DNA of 64,000 nucleotides, taken from assembly GCA_014706295.1 (NCBI GenBank), contig JACSVZ010000007.1, positions 54,264,975 through 54,328,974 of the forward strand. Direction: 5' to 3'. The DNA is from Lycocorax pyrrhopterus obiensis (Eukaryota > Chordata > Aves > Passeriformes > Paradisaeidae). This document shows, piece by piece, positions 1 through 12,930 of the stretch. Within the stretch, counting starts at the first letter, position 1, and every line of letters starts with the position of its first letter. The notes under the pieces were generated by a model, which worked only from the letters and a program-made list of their open reading frames with translations, did not search any database and was not told where the DNA came from. Both the position numbers and the translations under genes were made by a program.

Positions 1-2124
1 GATGTTAAAAACCCCAAATACTTGTCAACAATTATGACGTCTAACAAGTCACAGTACCATGTCTTGCTCTCTGTACAGCTGCCATTTTGTCATTTAATAG
101 TGTTGTGTTACTGCAACTTCGCATCTGCCAGACTCGGTCAGATCAATCTTTGTTCAAAGTGTGAAAAGCATCATGTTGCTGGAGGCGATTTGTTGCGCTT
201 GGGTTGACGCTAGACTAAGATTATCTGATTTTGTTTTGTGGGGTTTTTTTATTTTTTTGTTAGATACTCTGGCACTGTGGTTCAGCCAAGCTGACAGTCG
301 TACTGTTCATTGCAGAGAATAAGAGAGTTTTAGGTGATATGTGCAATAAATAGATAGGAGACGTGTTCCTTTTTCTTAGCTAATCTGTAGGATTAGTTCT
401 CCTGGGTTGCTGAGAGTAGCAGTGTTATTCATACTGCATTTTAAATTAATACTGCATTTTATTAATTTTTTTTATGTCTTGAGTGGAATGACGGGAGATG
501 AAAAATAAAACTTCTTCAGTCTTCTCTCTGGAACCTTTAAAAATCTGTCACTGACTTTAATAGTAGTGTTCCCATGGAGATAAGCACAACTAAGTCTCTC
601 TAAAAGGAATAGAACTAATCTGCTTTGAATGAAATATTTTTGCATTTTAAGTAATGTTACTTTAATACATACTTTATTCTTCTCTGACAAAGTGCTCTTT
701 GATTTTTCAGAAAATGTGTAATCAAAATAAAGAGCAAGTTCTATTGTACTCTCTTCCCTGGTTCCCTCTCCACAATGGACAATCCATAGATAATAATTTT
801 GTGGTAATGAGAAGTTGAAATCAGAAAGTATTCCAATCCCATTCTAAGATACAGGCAGAGCATAAATAGCATGCAGGAAAAATGCAGTTGTACACTGCCC
901 TAAAAGCATCAGGAGACACTGTGCAGAAAAATGCTTTTACTTTTTCAGTAATGACGACCTGGCAAGCCATTTCCAGCTGATGGTTCTTTATTATAAATTT
1001 CTGAGCACTGTTCAGAAAGGCAGAGGTGGGACCAAAATGGCTTCAATTCACAGCATCCTGGGACAGTGAAAAAACAACTGTACCAGCGTCAGGATCAAAT
1101 ATCCTGAAAGACTGCTCCTGATAATTCTCACTTTTCTGTTCGATAAAACCTCTTCCAAAAACAAAGTGATTTTTCTGACAATGTGCAAAAAAGACATTTT
1201 GCTCCTATTCATTTGCTCTGAATAAAGATTTCAGCCAAGCTTCAGGCTGATCTTGACTGCACCATTGCACATCCAGAGGCACTCAGTCTGGATTTGCAGA
1301 CTTACCCCACCAGAGCAGAGAGCTGTGCCAAAGCCCTCCGTCTCATCTCACACGTTAGCAATTACAAAGATTTGCAACAACATTGACAGCACTTCAGAAG
1401 AAACCTGAACTTCATAGCACTGCAGGCAAGGGTGAGTGCTACCCCTGCCTGACTCCCCTGCTCCCAGACACCGCCAGTCCACCACCCACCAGAAATATTT
1501 GATCCCCCCACTTCCCAACTCTCTGCTGAGGGCTGGCTCTCTGTCATTCCCCATGGCAATCCCTTTCTTTTTGGGAAGAGTGATGAGTTACTCATCCTCC
1601 AGTGGCACCCACCTGGACTTTTCAGAGGTCTGTGGAGGTCATACTGTCTGCAGGAATCAAGGAGAAGGGCAGACAAAAAGCCAGGGAGGATCCTGAAGAG
1701 CTGGACATGCACCTGCTAATTTTGGGATGGGGGCTGTATGGTGACTGGCAATGCCCCTAGTAGGGCATTCACCTGGCTTCGGAGGGAGTAGCAGCAAGGC
1801 TTGCTCTCCAGCTCCAGTGAAGAAGGAAAGGACAACTGCTGGTCCCACACAGGTCTCCAGCCAGCTCTGTAATTGCCAGCCCTCAACCACTCCTGGCAAT
1901 ATAAAGATATCTGCAGCCCCAGCTCTTTTATCTTGTTCTCTTTTTATCTTTCTCTCTATATAGTGTTGAAATGTTCCACACATTTAAGAGCAACCTGAAG
2001 TTCTGAAAATTCAATCTATTATGAGCTGCCTCAGTTGGGGTTTCAGCCTCCCAGACAAGACCAAACGCCATGTTGCAGGTGTGGGTGCGATGCAGAAGAG
2101 CATGAAGTGATCTCTCTTTCTGAG
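1..2124. other. Non-coding, no feature recognised
   Basis: AT-rich to about 1300, then GC-richer. The open frames here are short, lack splice context and encode nothing recognisable. No repeat family was identified. Confidence 0.6.
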
Positions 2125-2520
2125 AGGGTCTTCTTGAATATTGTGTGCCATTCTGGTCCCTACAATTTAAGAAGGGTGTGAAGTCCTTGAATGAATCCAG
2201 AGGAGGGCAACAAAGCTGGTGAAAGGGCTGGCAGGAATGTCCTGTGAAGAATGGCTAAGAACTTTGAACCTGTCTAGTTTGCAGAAAAGAAGGCTGTGGG
2301 GTGATGTCATTGCTTTCCACAGCTTCCTGAGAAGGGAAAGTGGAGAGGGAGATGCTGGTCTCTTCTCTTTGAGATCCAATGACCTAACACATGGTTCAAA
2401 GCTACATCAGGGAGGTTTAGACTGGACATTAGGGAGCATTTCTTTACTGAGAGGGTGGTCAAACACTGGAACAGTCTTGGACTGCATGATCAATATAGGT
2501 CCCTTCCTAATAGACTGAAA
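2125..2520 (+). mobile_element. CR1 LINE 3' fragment, sense
   Basis: The order of CR1 3' landmarks is preserved: a 'cattctggtccc' block, 'ccagaggagggcaacaaagctgg', 'gaagaatggctaagaac', 'gaaaagaaggctgtggggtgatgt', and 'agggtggtcaaacactggaacag'. The body is diverged and has lost much of the usual stretch between the last block and the tail. It runs straight into a pentanucleotide satellite in place of the usual octamer tail. Confidence 0.85.
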
Positions 2521-2587
2521 TATTCTATTCTATTCTATTCTATTCTATTCTATTCTATTCTATTCTATTCTATTCTATTCTATTCTA
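2521..2587 (+). repeat. (TATTC)n microsatellite, about 13 units
   Basis: An uninterrupted run of TATTC starts at the 3' end of the CR1 copy and ends TATTCTA before unique sequence. CR1 tails are short ATTCTATG-like tandem units, so this satellite probably grew from the LINE tail. Its perfection suggests recent expansion and likely length polymorphism. Confidence 0.95.
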
Positions 2588-3310
2588 AATGGATACTGCT
2601 TTTGTTCTTGATGTTAAGCAGGAGGTGGGGGGCGGTAGGTCCTCAGCTACAGTAAATTGCCATGACTTCATTGGAGTCAATAGCAAATTGCAGAGACTCA
2701 CTCTGTCAATAACTAAACTCCCCAGGGCTGATAGAGTCGGTCATAACTTCATTGAAATCCACTGATGTCCATCTGACCCTGAGGTTTTGTTATTGATTAT
2801 GTTAGGAGTAGGACAAGACCTAAATTTAATTTTGTGATGGTCCAGGAACAGGATACATTATTTCAAAGCATTCATCATTACTGCAGTTAATTGGGGCCTG
2901 TCCTGGACAAGGCTGTCTCTTTCAATCATTAAAATGCTGCTTGCCAATCTACGATTTGCCCTGCAGATGTGAAAATCTGCACTGACATGTAAAGCAGAAG
3001 GGCTTTGACTATTTCACGTTTCAGTTAGGTGTGTAGTCTATGGTTGCCTCAGGTAATGCTGAGGTACTACTTAATCATGATAACATGATTAAGGTGCAAA
3101 TCCACATACCTAATTTAAATACATTTGCTCTCTGAACCATCCACCTGGGTGTAGTTTCTAAGAGTAAATGCAAACAACTCACAGCAGGCTTCAGCTCAAG
3201 CAGAATCTCAGGGACAGCTTCCAAATGTAATCACTCATTGTCGTAGTAGCAAGTTGAAGTCACCTTTTAAAAAGTCCAGGTGTTACACATGATCTTCACT
3301 GTTTCTGTTA

Positions 3311-3945
3311 CAGAATCACAGAGTGGTTTGGGTTGGAAGGGGCCTCTGGAAGTCTTCTAGTCCCACTCCCCCTGCTCAAGCAGGGCTACATAGAGCCAGT
3401 TGCCCAGGGCAGGGGGCAGTATCTATAGGGGTGAGAGATTATTTCTAGGAGTGGAGGCTCCCCAGTCTCCCTGGGCAACCTGCGCCAGTTCTCAGTCACC
3501 CTCAGGGAGAAAAAGTATTTCTGGATGTTCAGATGGAAAGTCCCAGGTTTCCCACTGCCCACTGCCTCTTGTCCTATCACTGGGCACCACTGAAAACAGT
3601 CTGGCTCCATTCTCTTTACACTCTCACTTCAGGTATTTATTTTATTACACATTGGTAAGATCCCCTTGAGCATTCTCTTTTCCAGGCTGAACAGGCTGTC
3701 AGCCTTTCCTCATAAGGGAGATGGTCTAGTCTCTTAATTGTCTTAGTTTTCCCTCGCTGGACTCTCCACTATGCCCATGTCTGCCTCGTACTGAGGAGCC
3801 CAGAGCTGGACACAGTGCTCCACGTTTGGTCTCACCAGGGCTGAGAGGAGGGGATCACCTCCCTCTCCCTGCTGGCAACATTCCTCCCAACACAGCCCAG
3901 GATACCTTTGGCCTTCTGTGCCACAGGAAAGCATTGCTGATTCAT
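3311..3945 (-). mobile_element. CR1 LINE 3' fragment, antisense
   Basis: It begins with the reversed CR1 tail (CAGAATCACAGAGTGGTTTG, then GGTTGGAAGGGGCCTCTGGA) and continues through 'ctccctgggcaacctg', 'gccttctgtgcc' and 'ttgctgattcatgt'. About 630 bases are retained, the longest CR1 copy here. It is diverged with frame breaks, so no intact reverse transcriptase remains. Confidence 0.92.
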
Positions 3946-4489
3946 GTAATTGCCTTTTTTTCTGGGGAAAATGGGCTTTGGGCAGGAGTGAGATGATATC
4001 ACCCCTGGAGTCAGGCCTCACAGGTAGGGAACCTGCAGAGACAGCGCTCAGCAGGGCTGACAGGGTCTCTCCTGTGAACATGACAAAGAATGCACTAAGC
4101 TAACCAATGGATTTGCCTTTTCAGGTCCTCACTAGGCATGTCCACTCATCTATCTTGCCCCAAAACCATCTGGTGTGTTACTACTGCAAAAGCCTCCTTG
4201 AGGAGCAGCCACCACTGAGCAAAGTGATGTGCAGCTCCTGTTGTGGGGTCCTCCTGGACCCATAGCAAAGCATGAGGATAGCATTGGCTGGAGGCATACA
4301 CAGGAATTTGGGGCAGCAACCCAAGGTCTGAGCCATGCTGAGCCCTGGGTGGACAGCCATTCCAGGATTTTGTCCCTGATGGCAATTAGGCAGGCTCATG
4401 TCTAAGGTGCCTGACTGGTGAGACACAGCCTGGTCAGTGGCCATCTCCCTTCTAGCTGTGAGTAGCTGTCCTGTGTGTATGGGACAGGC

Positions 4490-4580
4490 CATGACATTGG
4501 TGGTGGACTTGGCAGTGTTAGGTTTACAGCTGAACTTGAACTGAAAGATCTTTTCCAGCCTAAATCCTTCTGTCATTTTA
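4490..4580 (+). mobile_element. CR1 LINE 3' tail, sense, short
   Basis: The last part of a CR1 is visible: 'ggtggacttggcagtgttag' then 'gaaagatcttttccagccta' and a degraded tail. Only about 90 bases are recognisable. Confidence 0.7.
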
Positions 4581-6831
4581 ATGCAGTTGGCATGCAGTCA
4601 CCAGTCTGCAGCCACCAGTCTGCAGCTCAGGTTAGACCCAGATGCACTGCAAGTTTACAGCTTGTCTTGTTCTGCCTGCACCTCTTCCTGCCTGCCTCCA
4701 TTCCCCTTGAGAAGAACTCCTGAGGCTCCAGTGAAGGTTTGCTTCAATTTCACTACCCCGAGGCAGGGCTGTGGGCCTCATTCAGCACAAAGTATGAGCT
4801 TTAATGGTGTTTTAATGGCCCTTTCTAGCTAGTGTATGACCCTGCAGAAGGCCTTTAGTATTCCCATGGGCACACAGCTAATCCTTCAGTAGTTTTTGTT
4901 TGCAGGCTCCTTTCCTCATCACGCTGAATGAGAGTGTCCAGGTGAAGAAGCCTGGCTCTTTAGACTGCAGGCTGGGCATATTCTGAACATTTCTCCTACA
5001 AAAGCCCTGATTTGTGTGAAACTCAAATACACCTTGGGAAATCACCCAACAACAGTATGTTCAAGTGGATCTTGGAATGTGGAATGTTTTGATCCTATGC
5101 AGTTAGGCCATCCCCAAAAATACAACATTGCAACCAGAGGAGTATCACAGCCATGCAAAAGTTGAGAGAGCTGGAATACTCTCACTTAAAAATGCACAAA
5201 GCCACTGTTCTGTGGTAGAAGCAAGCCAGCTGGATATGCAGCGTGAGCATGTATTATGATGAGCCTGGGTTATTAGCAGTCACCAGTTTGGAAGCCCTCA
5301 GTGAATAAATTTGCTGTTTCAGGATAAAAAAGGGAGCATAGTATCTGCTTTGTCAGTAGTCACTGCAGAAGTGAGTGATGAAAAAACAGGAACAGTTCAT
5401 GAAGAACTGTACGGATACATGCTGGTTTTCTCAAGTTTGTCATAAGAAATGGGCAAGAGAACTAAGTGCTAAAATAGAGGAAGAAACCAATCACATGTTC
5501 AAAGAGTCCTTGGGCTATGAGTAGTTACAAGGGAATGAGATCTGCTGAGTGTGCCACACCTAGAGATATGATGCAGAACTCCAGAGATCAGGTCACTGTT
5601 TGTCATGTCAATCCATTTGTCAGTAGTGACCCAGGATGGAGAGTGTTCATGAGCTGCTAAGGAACTTTTTTCCAGTGGATCGGTGCCCTGTGCACTAACA
5701 ATCATTCTTCTACTCATTCTCTGTGTCATTTCCATAGTAGCAGCCCCAGAACTGCTCTGTGTCCAGCACTCAGTCCCACAGCTGCCTTTCCCACCCATGC
5801 TTCCCGTGCCTCCGTCCTCCAGCCCTGCAGTATGCCAAAGCGTTTACCACTTCCTCCTGATTAATGTCAGTATTTCCAGCTCCCTTTCCATTTCCCACCT
5901 ACCTCCTGTGGGCTCCCAACCGAGGGCCACAAGGATCCTGGCTGTTCTGGTTGCCAGACCTGGGTGGTAAGGCCTGGAGGCAGTCTTGCCTTTCTCTCTG
6001 GGAGGGTAAAAGTCCAGCTGCTCTCTCTCCTTTATTAAATCACCCATTTACACAGATCTTGCAGGGTGATAACATCTTTGCTATTTCTATGCTTTTGCCA
6101 AATTTGGTAGAAATTAGGTTCCATAGGTACAGGTGCAGGGAGAGCACCAGACACATAACCAGGAGACAGTTGCTAAGGAAATCAGAAACCCGGAACACCA
6201 GGCTCCTGAGGAGTTCTGACTGTGACTTGTAAGAATGCCGATAGCATAAATACCTGCATGATGAAGAAGTAGATGCAGAACAGCCATAGAAATACCCCAG
6301 AGGCTTTGAGAAACCCAAATCTAGAAAGGAACATTACAGAAATGCTAAGAATTTGAGGGTTTGATAGAGTGCTGTATGAGAGTTGTGAAAGATCCTGGTA
6401 TCTACAAGATATACCAGACATGGGGAGGATGACACAAAAGCAGCTGAGGATTAATGTGCTGTGTGACTGATTGTTTGCATTCAAAATCCAACTCAACCTC
6501 TTGCAGAGCCATATGATATGGCTGAAAGTGGGTACAAAAAGCTGACAGGATGAAGCAAAAGATCTTTCTTTTCTGGCTTTCTGGACATGATGGGGCAGAG
6601 TAGGAGTCCTAACAGCATGTGAGCATTTTACAAAAGTGGCAGTGAGGGGAAGATAGCAAGTGGGAGTGAGTACGATAAAGAAAAATGGAAGCTTTTAGTT
6701 CTAAAGAATTCAACTGCAAGAAGGCAGAGGAACACTTTAATGAGGTTCTTAACAGAGAAGTGGGCAAAGGTGAAGAGTAAGTGGCCATTTCCCAGATAGC
6801 TGAGCTGTTTGCAGCAGGATTTTGGAAAAAA

Positions 6832-6857
6832 TAAGAAAAAAAAAAAAAAAGAAAAGA
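6832..6857 (+). repeat. A-rich low-complexity tract
   Basis: A run of about 15 A residues is flanked by AAAAAATAAGAAAA and GAAAAG. No retroposed body was recognised upstream of it. Confidence 0.8.
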
Positions 6858-9573
6858 TGCAAAAGACACTTGGAAGGCTCAGGCCCAACAAGGGAGCAGG
6901 GTGCAGAATGTTCCTGCAGAATTACTAAAAAATGGCTGGTAGAGATAACATGAAAGCCTTTACAAGCTATTTTACTGGCTTTGAGGATTGAAACAATAAT
7001 GGAAGGGTTGACTGTGACCTGAATTGCATGCCCAGTTTGGAGAAGGGAGGAAAACAAGACTGTGGGAACATCAGAAGCTGCTCTTTAAGGCTTGTAAAAT
7101 GTAACTGTGATGCTCAAGAGTCAGACCCCTCATGCCAGGGTGCTAGCCAGGCTCTCCCAAACACAGAACTCAAGACAGTCCAAGTCAATCTTGCTGCTGA
7201 CATCCCTGAAGGCCTTTCAGTCAGTACCCTGATCTGAATGAGCAGCTCTCTGGATTCAGGCTGGACAGACACAGGGACACACAGGGCAAGCACTCTCTCC
7301 CCAACTGCTGAGACTGTGCTTTTAATACATCTTCTTGTGTCTGTTTCTGGATGGCCTGTGAGTTTCTTCTCTGCCTCTCAACACTTGTCACTCAGCCTCA
7401 AACACTACCCAGACAAAACCATGCAACCCAGAACAGCTGAATTCCTGAGCAGCCTCCCCTATATGAAGCGTATGTTTACTGCATCCTAAAGATCCCTTAA
7501 ATGGAAAAGCAGAATCGAAACCTACCATAGCTCATGAGATTTAACACAGTCCTAAACCAGCATTTGTGGAACTACTGCATTTGTTTTGTGCTGTAGACTC
7601 AGCAAAACGCACCTACCACAGGCCATATGGCACAGATTCTGCATTCTGAACCCCCAGCAACAGCATTATTTCTCCCGGTTTTATTGCAGTGACACACAAT
7701 GCTGATGAGCTCAAAACTTTCCTGAATAGGACTCAGAAATTCTTGGCAGTGTATTGCATGACAGTGCTATTTGCAGCTTGGCACTTCTCCCTGATTTATT
7801 GTTTCACATTAGTCATCAACTTTAAACCCCATCTCTCCTTTATTGGCTTCAGGTCAGAGACTGATGCCCTGATTCACTTTGAGAAGCACCCAAATCTGCA
7901 AATATTCCCACTGACGTTCAAGGATCTCCCATTCGGTTTGCAGAGCAGGTGGTTATGAAACTATCATTTGCTTTTCCATGAAATATAACCATGTTAAAAA
8001 AATTCCAGTATGTAATTTTCACAGTCACCTTTCAGACCAGAGCCGTATTGCACACATACCAGCTCCCCTCCTGCTTATTAAATCCGACTGTTGTCTTAAC
8101 CTGCAAATTTTGGTAACTAATATTTCAATATCTCAACCTAGTCATTTAAAAATACAAGACATTACAGATAATTAAAGTCTTAAAATCAAATGCTTGCGGG
8201 TGCTTACGTCCTAGCCTCCCATCATAAGCTCTTTTTAAGCCAGTTGTCTAACTCAATGCTTTACTGCATTATCATACCACAGCCAGTAGTCAATTAATCT
8301 TTAACTTTTCTCTTTATGAAGTGCTTTTAAAAATCTTGGCACAAAATGTCTTCTCTATTTTCTCTTACTATCATCCTACTAACAGCTCTGAAATATTGCA
8401 GTGAATTAGTTATGCAAGACTTCTTATCATTTCACATCATCTGTCTCATCATTGGAAATAAGGCACTGAAGCACTGATTTACCAAGACCTGTCTCAAATA
8501 GATTACTGCATCCTTCAGAAATAACAGTATTTTCTTCCTAATACATGTTTATGTTGGGTTTCCCCCACCCCCACTCTATTTGACTGCATTTTCTTTTGGG
8601 AATATTGCCTCACTGACAGGATTGGTTCAAGTATTTTTGAACTCTGCAAGTTCTACACTGACTTGCCTTTTATTGCCTCTGATGCCTTTCACCATTTTTG
8701 CTGGGCTGGATGGCAAGTTCAATCAGCTCAGCATTCCCAACATAAAGAAAAATCAACAGATTCTGCAGGTTCTGTTCTGTAATCATTTCCCTCAGCAGAG
8801 TTGCTGAAAGGCTGAGGAACACCAGCCTTCCTTCGTCCTGGCAACATTATCATTGCTTAAGCACACTTTGTAGGTACTTCAACTGCTGGGACATATGGTG
8901 CAAAATATGAGCCAGCAAATCAGTTCCAGCTCTCATGGTCTTTAAGGCCTCGAGATACCTCGTTCAGCAGCCTGGGCTGCGGCAAGCACATCGCCACATT
9001 CTGTGGCATCCTCCTTTTCCCTGACTTATATCCACTTCAACAGAAGGAAAACAGTAGCAGCAGATTGATTGCAATACAGTTCCCACCTTTCAACACAGAA
9101 GGCTTTATTTTAAATTTACATTTACCCTTTATCTCGTACCTTGCTTGTACTTGTCATGTCAATAGTTACCAGGTAGGGAAAGGAAAGAAATGCAACCCCA
9201 GAAAACCTAGCTAACAAATGTCATGGCCTAATTTTTACTGCAAGAGTTTTTCCACTTTGAAATGACTCAGCAGTACCTGCCATAAAATCTTTGGATATTT
9301 TAATATTTTTTTTAATAATAGTGGAATAAATAACAAGTTATTAATGCTCAGGAAAAAAACCATAAATCAAACCCAGGAGATTTTCTTCAGCTTGCTAGTA
9401 AACCTGGCAGTTTGCTGTTCCAACAAAAGCAATATATATAGGAAAGCAGCAAGTACAATTTATTCACGCTTGACCTGATGTGAGTATCCAAGGACGCAGA
9501 GGGATCTGAGCTGCAAGGCTCAAGCAACTTATTTCTTGCTTTTAGAAGACTACAAAGTGGATGGAGTACCCTG

Positions 9574-9596
9574 AAATGGCTTTTACAGGCAGGACA
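9574..9596 (+). repeat. 23-base direct repeat, left copy
   Basis: These 23 bases (AAATGGCTTTTACAGGCAGG plus ACA) recur exactly at 10743-10765. The neighbouring sequence does not match. Nothing in the intervening 1146 bases identifies it as a known mobile element. Confidence 0.9.
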
Positions 9597-10742
9597 CAGC
9601 CAGGCCTGCCCAGCTGCTGCCCGTAGCACTCATGAGCTTAACCTTTGCTTTGGTGCGAGCGCTCCCACTTAGTTCCCTCAAAGCTGGCCAGGCTCCACTG
9701 TACCTGGTAAATTGTCAATCCCCTCCTCTCCAGGCCTCTGGCACTGCATGCCACAGCATAGTGCTGGCAGCCAGCAATTTTGGTGTGCGTGGCTGCCACA
9801 CTGTGCCGGCATGCAGGGCTGCGCTGCAGCCCACTGCTCACCTGGCCCAGCCACCAGAGCCTCTCCTGGCTCCCTGTGGGCTGTGGTGGCTGGAGGAGCC
9901 TTCTGGTCCTGCTTTGGAGAAGCCTCTGAGCACAAGCAGGAGATGCCAGCCCAGCCTCTGTTCCCCGTTGCTGGCTGTCACTTTGCCACGCTGCAGCAGC
10001 AGGTTTGGTGCTGCAGGAATCCCCTGAGCACTGGAGAGCTCAGGGCCGTGCCCTCTGTGGTGCAGACCAGCGCATCCTCCCTCCCTAGCCCATGCTTTCT
10101 ACACAGGTGTCTTTTACTTCAGCTTGAGGAGAGCAGCAAAGGAAATCAAAGCTTAAAACAAGCCCCTGGAAGGGAGAGAATGTGGGTTGAGGTCTCTGTG
10201 ACACAGTGACCACTGCAGCCAGCAAGGGCAATGCTCACAGCTCTGCTCCTTCCTCGGAGACACTACCGAGAGCTGGCATGCTCACATGAGCTCATGACTC
10301 CACTCCAGGGGAGATCCTTGAGGCATCCTGCTGGGATAACCCAGCAGGCACTATAGGCCATTTTTTCCAGTCTGAGGTAAGATAGGCAGATGTGGAGAAA
10401 GGAGATGGGATGATCCAAGTCACCTCATGGCCACTTCACCTTGCGAGGACTGATGCCTGTGCACATGAAGGGATGACGGCCGGTGCCTGTAGAAATGGAG
10501 GAGGCAGGGCAGCTGTGCCTGATGGGGCCTGGGCTTAAGACCAGCAGCCTCAGTCTCCTGAGACTCCCTCTGCTTGACTGGGGCTCAGTCACAGAGAAAT
10601 CCTATTTGGGTGGCCAGATGTGCCCCCTACTTCTCCTCCTCTCTGGGCATGGAGAAGTCCTGCAATATGTGCACGTGTATTTGTGTGTGACATGGACAAG
10701 CCAGATTCCTGGAAATATTTCAAACACGAATCCAAGCAGTGA

Positions 10743-10765
10743 AAATGGCTTTTACAGGCAGGACA
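10743..10765 (+). repeat. 23-base direct repeat, right copy
   Basis: Exact copy of 9574-9596 in the same orientation. See that entry for the shared sequence. Confidence 0.9.
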
Positions 10766-11549
10766 TTTGGAAGTAGACACAAAAACACATAGAAAAAAAT
10801 ATACAGAAATACATAGAAAATACCTAGTCAAGAAAGATACAGAGGAGAGTAGTTTTCAATTAAATACCACTTAAATTGTGATGGTTACTTCAATCACAAA
10901 AGGGCAATTTGGTCTTACACTGCAACAGTCACAGTGTCAGAGCACAGGAGGGATGCTGGCAGTGAGGACTTACATGTAGCTGAGTCACAGTGGTGAGAAA
11001 GACAGAGAAAAATAGAAAGGTGGGCTAGATCCTCAGGCTGTGATTGAACAGTGCCAGACCTCCAGCAGCAAGACTTCCTCTTGCTGCTCACTCCTGTGTG
11101 GGCCGGGTGCATGGTGCTCTGTCTCTGCACTCCTGCTAGCATAGATATTTGTAGCTCCTCCATCCATTTTATGGTAAGACCCGGCAGGGACAGGAGTGGA
11201 GGGGACAGAGACAGCTGTCGTGTCTCAGGGCCATGTGGGAAGCAAAAAGGGGCAGGGAGGGACCTGAAAAAGCGCCACTGCTGGGGCAACGTGTCCTTCA
11301 TTCTCAGGCTTGGTGGGACGGTTTTGTAGAGAGGTGAGGCACAAGGTGTTGGAAAATATCTGGGTTTTCTGCCCCTGAGAACAATTTCGGATTAAACTGA
11401 AAGAGTTCTTTTGTAGCAATTGGAGTGACAATTAGTGACAATGGCAGGCAGCTGCTGTACTGTGACCGTGGGTTATTAAGCTAATCATAATTGTCTCCCT
11501 GTTACCTTGTGCTCCTCCCTGTCTGTATGGGGCATCCATCTGTTGTCGC

Positions 11550-11685
11550 TCATTCTGTAATTAAACCGGAAGCTCTTTGGGGCAGGGACCATCTTTTCAT
11601 TATATCCTGCATGAGGGGGTCCCAGTCAGAGCCTCTAGCTGCTACTCCAGCACAAATAAAGTGGCAATAAACAAGGGAAAATACT
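11550..11685 (+). repeat. Ancient amniote retroposon tail (MIR/L2/L3-like)
   Basis: The phrase 'aagctctttggggcagggac' followed by a short AT-rich piece, 'gggggtcccagtcagagcct', then 'gctactccagcacaaataaa' is the well-known 3' portion of an old retroposon family, widespread in reptiles and birds and akin to the mammalian 'aagctccttgagggcaggga' tail. It is degraded but in order. Family naming needs a repeat library. Confidence 0.6.
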
Positions 11686-12539
11686 GCACTTCGATTTGAA
11701 TACCATTTACAGCTTAGAAAGAATTACTGTTAATGAGATGTGGTTTGTGAGAGAGAAATGTGCTTCATCAGAAGAGAGGCATGTGCTTTGCTGCTGGCCA
11801 AGGCTCAAGGGTCACAGTGAGACCAACCCTCCTGTGACAGCAGTGTGCCAGCTCCAGCACCTGGTGGGAAGGCAAAGGATTTGCTTCCAGCCATCGGTGG
11901 AGGAGGCACCCGGGATTTTGCCACAGGTTGTGTATCCCTTGGGTCAGGGAGGATCCGATCAGCTGGGGGAACCCAGGAGCTGTGACCCTCCATGCCCCTC
12001 TCTCACAGCCTTGCTCCCTGGAGCTGTACCCCATGCCAGCTGCTGGCTGCTCCTGGGGCATGTGCCGATGGTGTCCTGTGTGCTGATGTGTGTGAGTGCC
12101 CACAGACACCTGTGGGCAGGACAGGCTGGGGAGGGTGTGGCGTGGGGCGTCCCGCAGCTGGGGAAGTGCAGGGCACGGTGCCGAGCTGGGAAGCTGCTGC
12201 TGCTCCGGCTCAGGACAGTGTTTGGGCAGTGGCTGGATCCTCTGCTCCGCTGGGGACACCAGAGTCAGGACAGGACACCAGGAGCTTTAGTGTCAGGTCA
12301 AAACAGAGGAAAAAAGCCCATCCAAGCAAGCCACGCAGTGCAACCCCTCGGTCCAGGCAGATCACCACTCATATACATCTCTTTCTGAAGGATCCTTTCT
12401 AGGCCCTTACAGAAGTGTATTCACTGCTGCGTTAGCAATCTGCTGCAGAGGCAGAAAACAAAAGCCCACGCTGCTAGTTCATCCTTCACTGGGCATCCAG
12501 CTTCCGATGTGTCAGTGCTCTTGTTTCATTTGGAGCTCC

Positions 12540-12930
12540 GGAAGGCTGGGAGCGCACACTTTATTGAACACCCTGCGGGGCCAGCACCCATCTCTTCCCC
12601 CGGCACCACGTGGAAGTGCAGCGGGACGTGGTCCCACGCCGGGCATGCCCCATTCCCGGCGCTGCCGGCAGCCCCTGTGGCATCCCCTCGGAACACAGGA
12701 GCTGCCTTTGTGGTCGCTCCCGCTCCCTGCAAAACAGCTGAAAAAAGCCCTCTGCTGCCGTGAGAGAATACTGCCAACGCGCCCCTAGAGCGCGGCGCAT
12801 GTTATGAATATTAATGCTCGGGGCTTGGTGGAAAAAACAACCCGAGTGCCCTCTAGTGACGCAGCGCCGGAGCCGTGCCGGGCTGCTGGGGCACGGGGTC
12901 TGCCTGAGGGGCCTCGAGGGGTGATTTGGG
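12540..12930. promoter_or_regulatory. Small CpG-enriched patch
   Basis: CpG density rises across about 400 bases, including GGACGTGGTCCCACGCCGGG and CGCAGCGCCGGAGCCGTGCCGGG. No coding exon or clear core promoter element is evident. It is weaker and patchier than the islands at 19.7 and 38 kb. Confidence 0.35.

Larger units (their letters stand above)
4581..11549. other. Non-coding, mostly unique sequence
   Basis: No exon with recognisable protein content was seen. Contents are the A-rich tract at 6832, the 23-base repeat pair, and otherwise unique DNA. The 131- to 165-codon frames near 9632-10209 have shifting composition and no family likeness. Confidence 0.55.

Noticed and set aside
3311..4081. 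Open frames across the antisense CR1 copy
   Set aside because: These lie within a decayed LINE 3' region and do not form an intact reverse-transcriptase reading frame.
9387..10831. Repeated CPACKSHF motif in two minus-strand frames, suggesting paired zinc-finger-like exons
   Set aside because: The shared residues come entirely from the exact 23-base DNA repeat. The flanking residues are unrelated.
11696..12402. 230-codon plus-strand frame and overlapping frames
   Set aside because: Several overlapping frames on both strands with no conserved content. Expected in moderately GC-rich DNA lacking stops.
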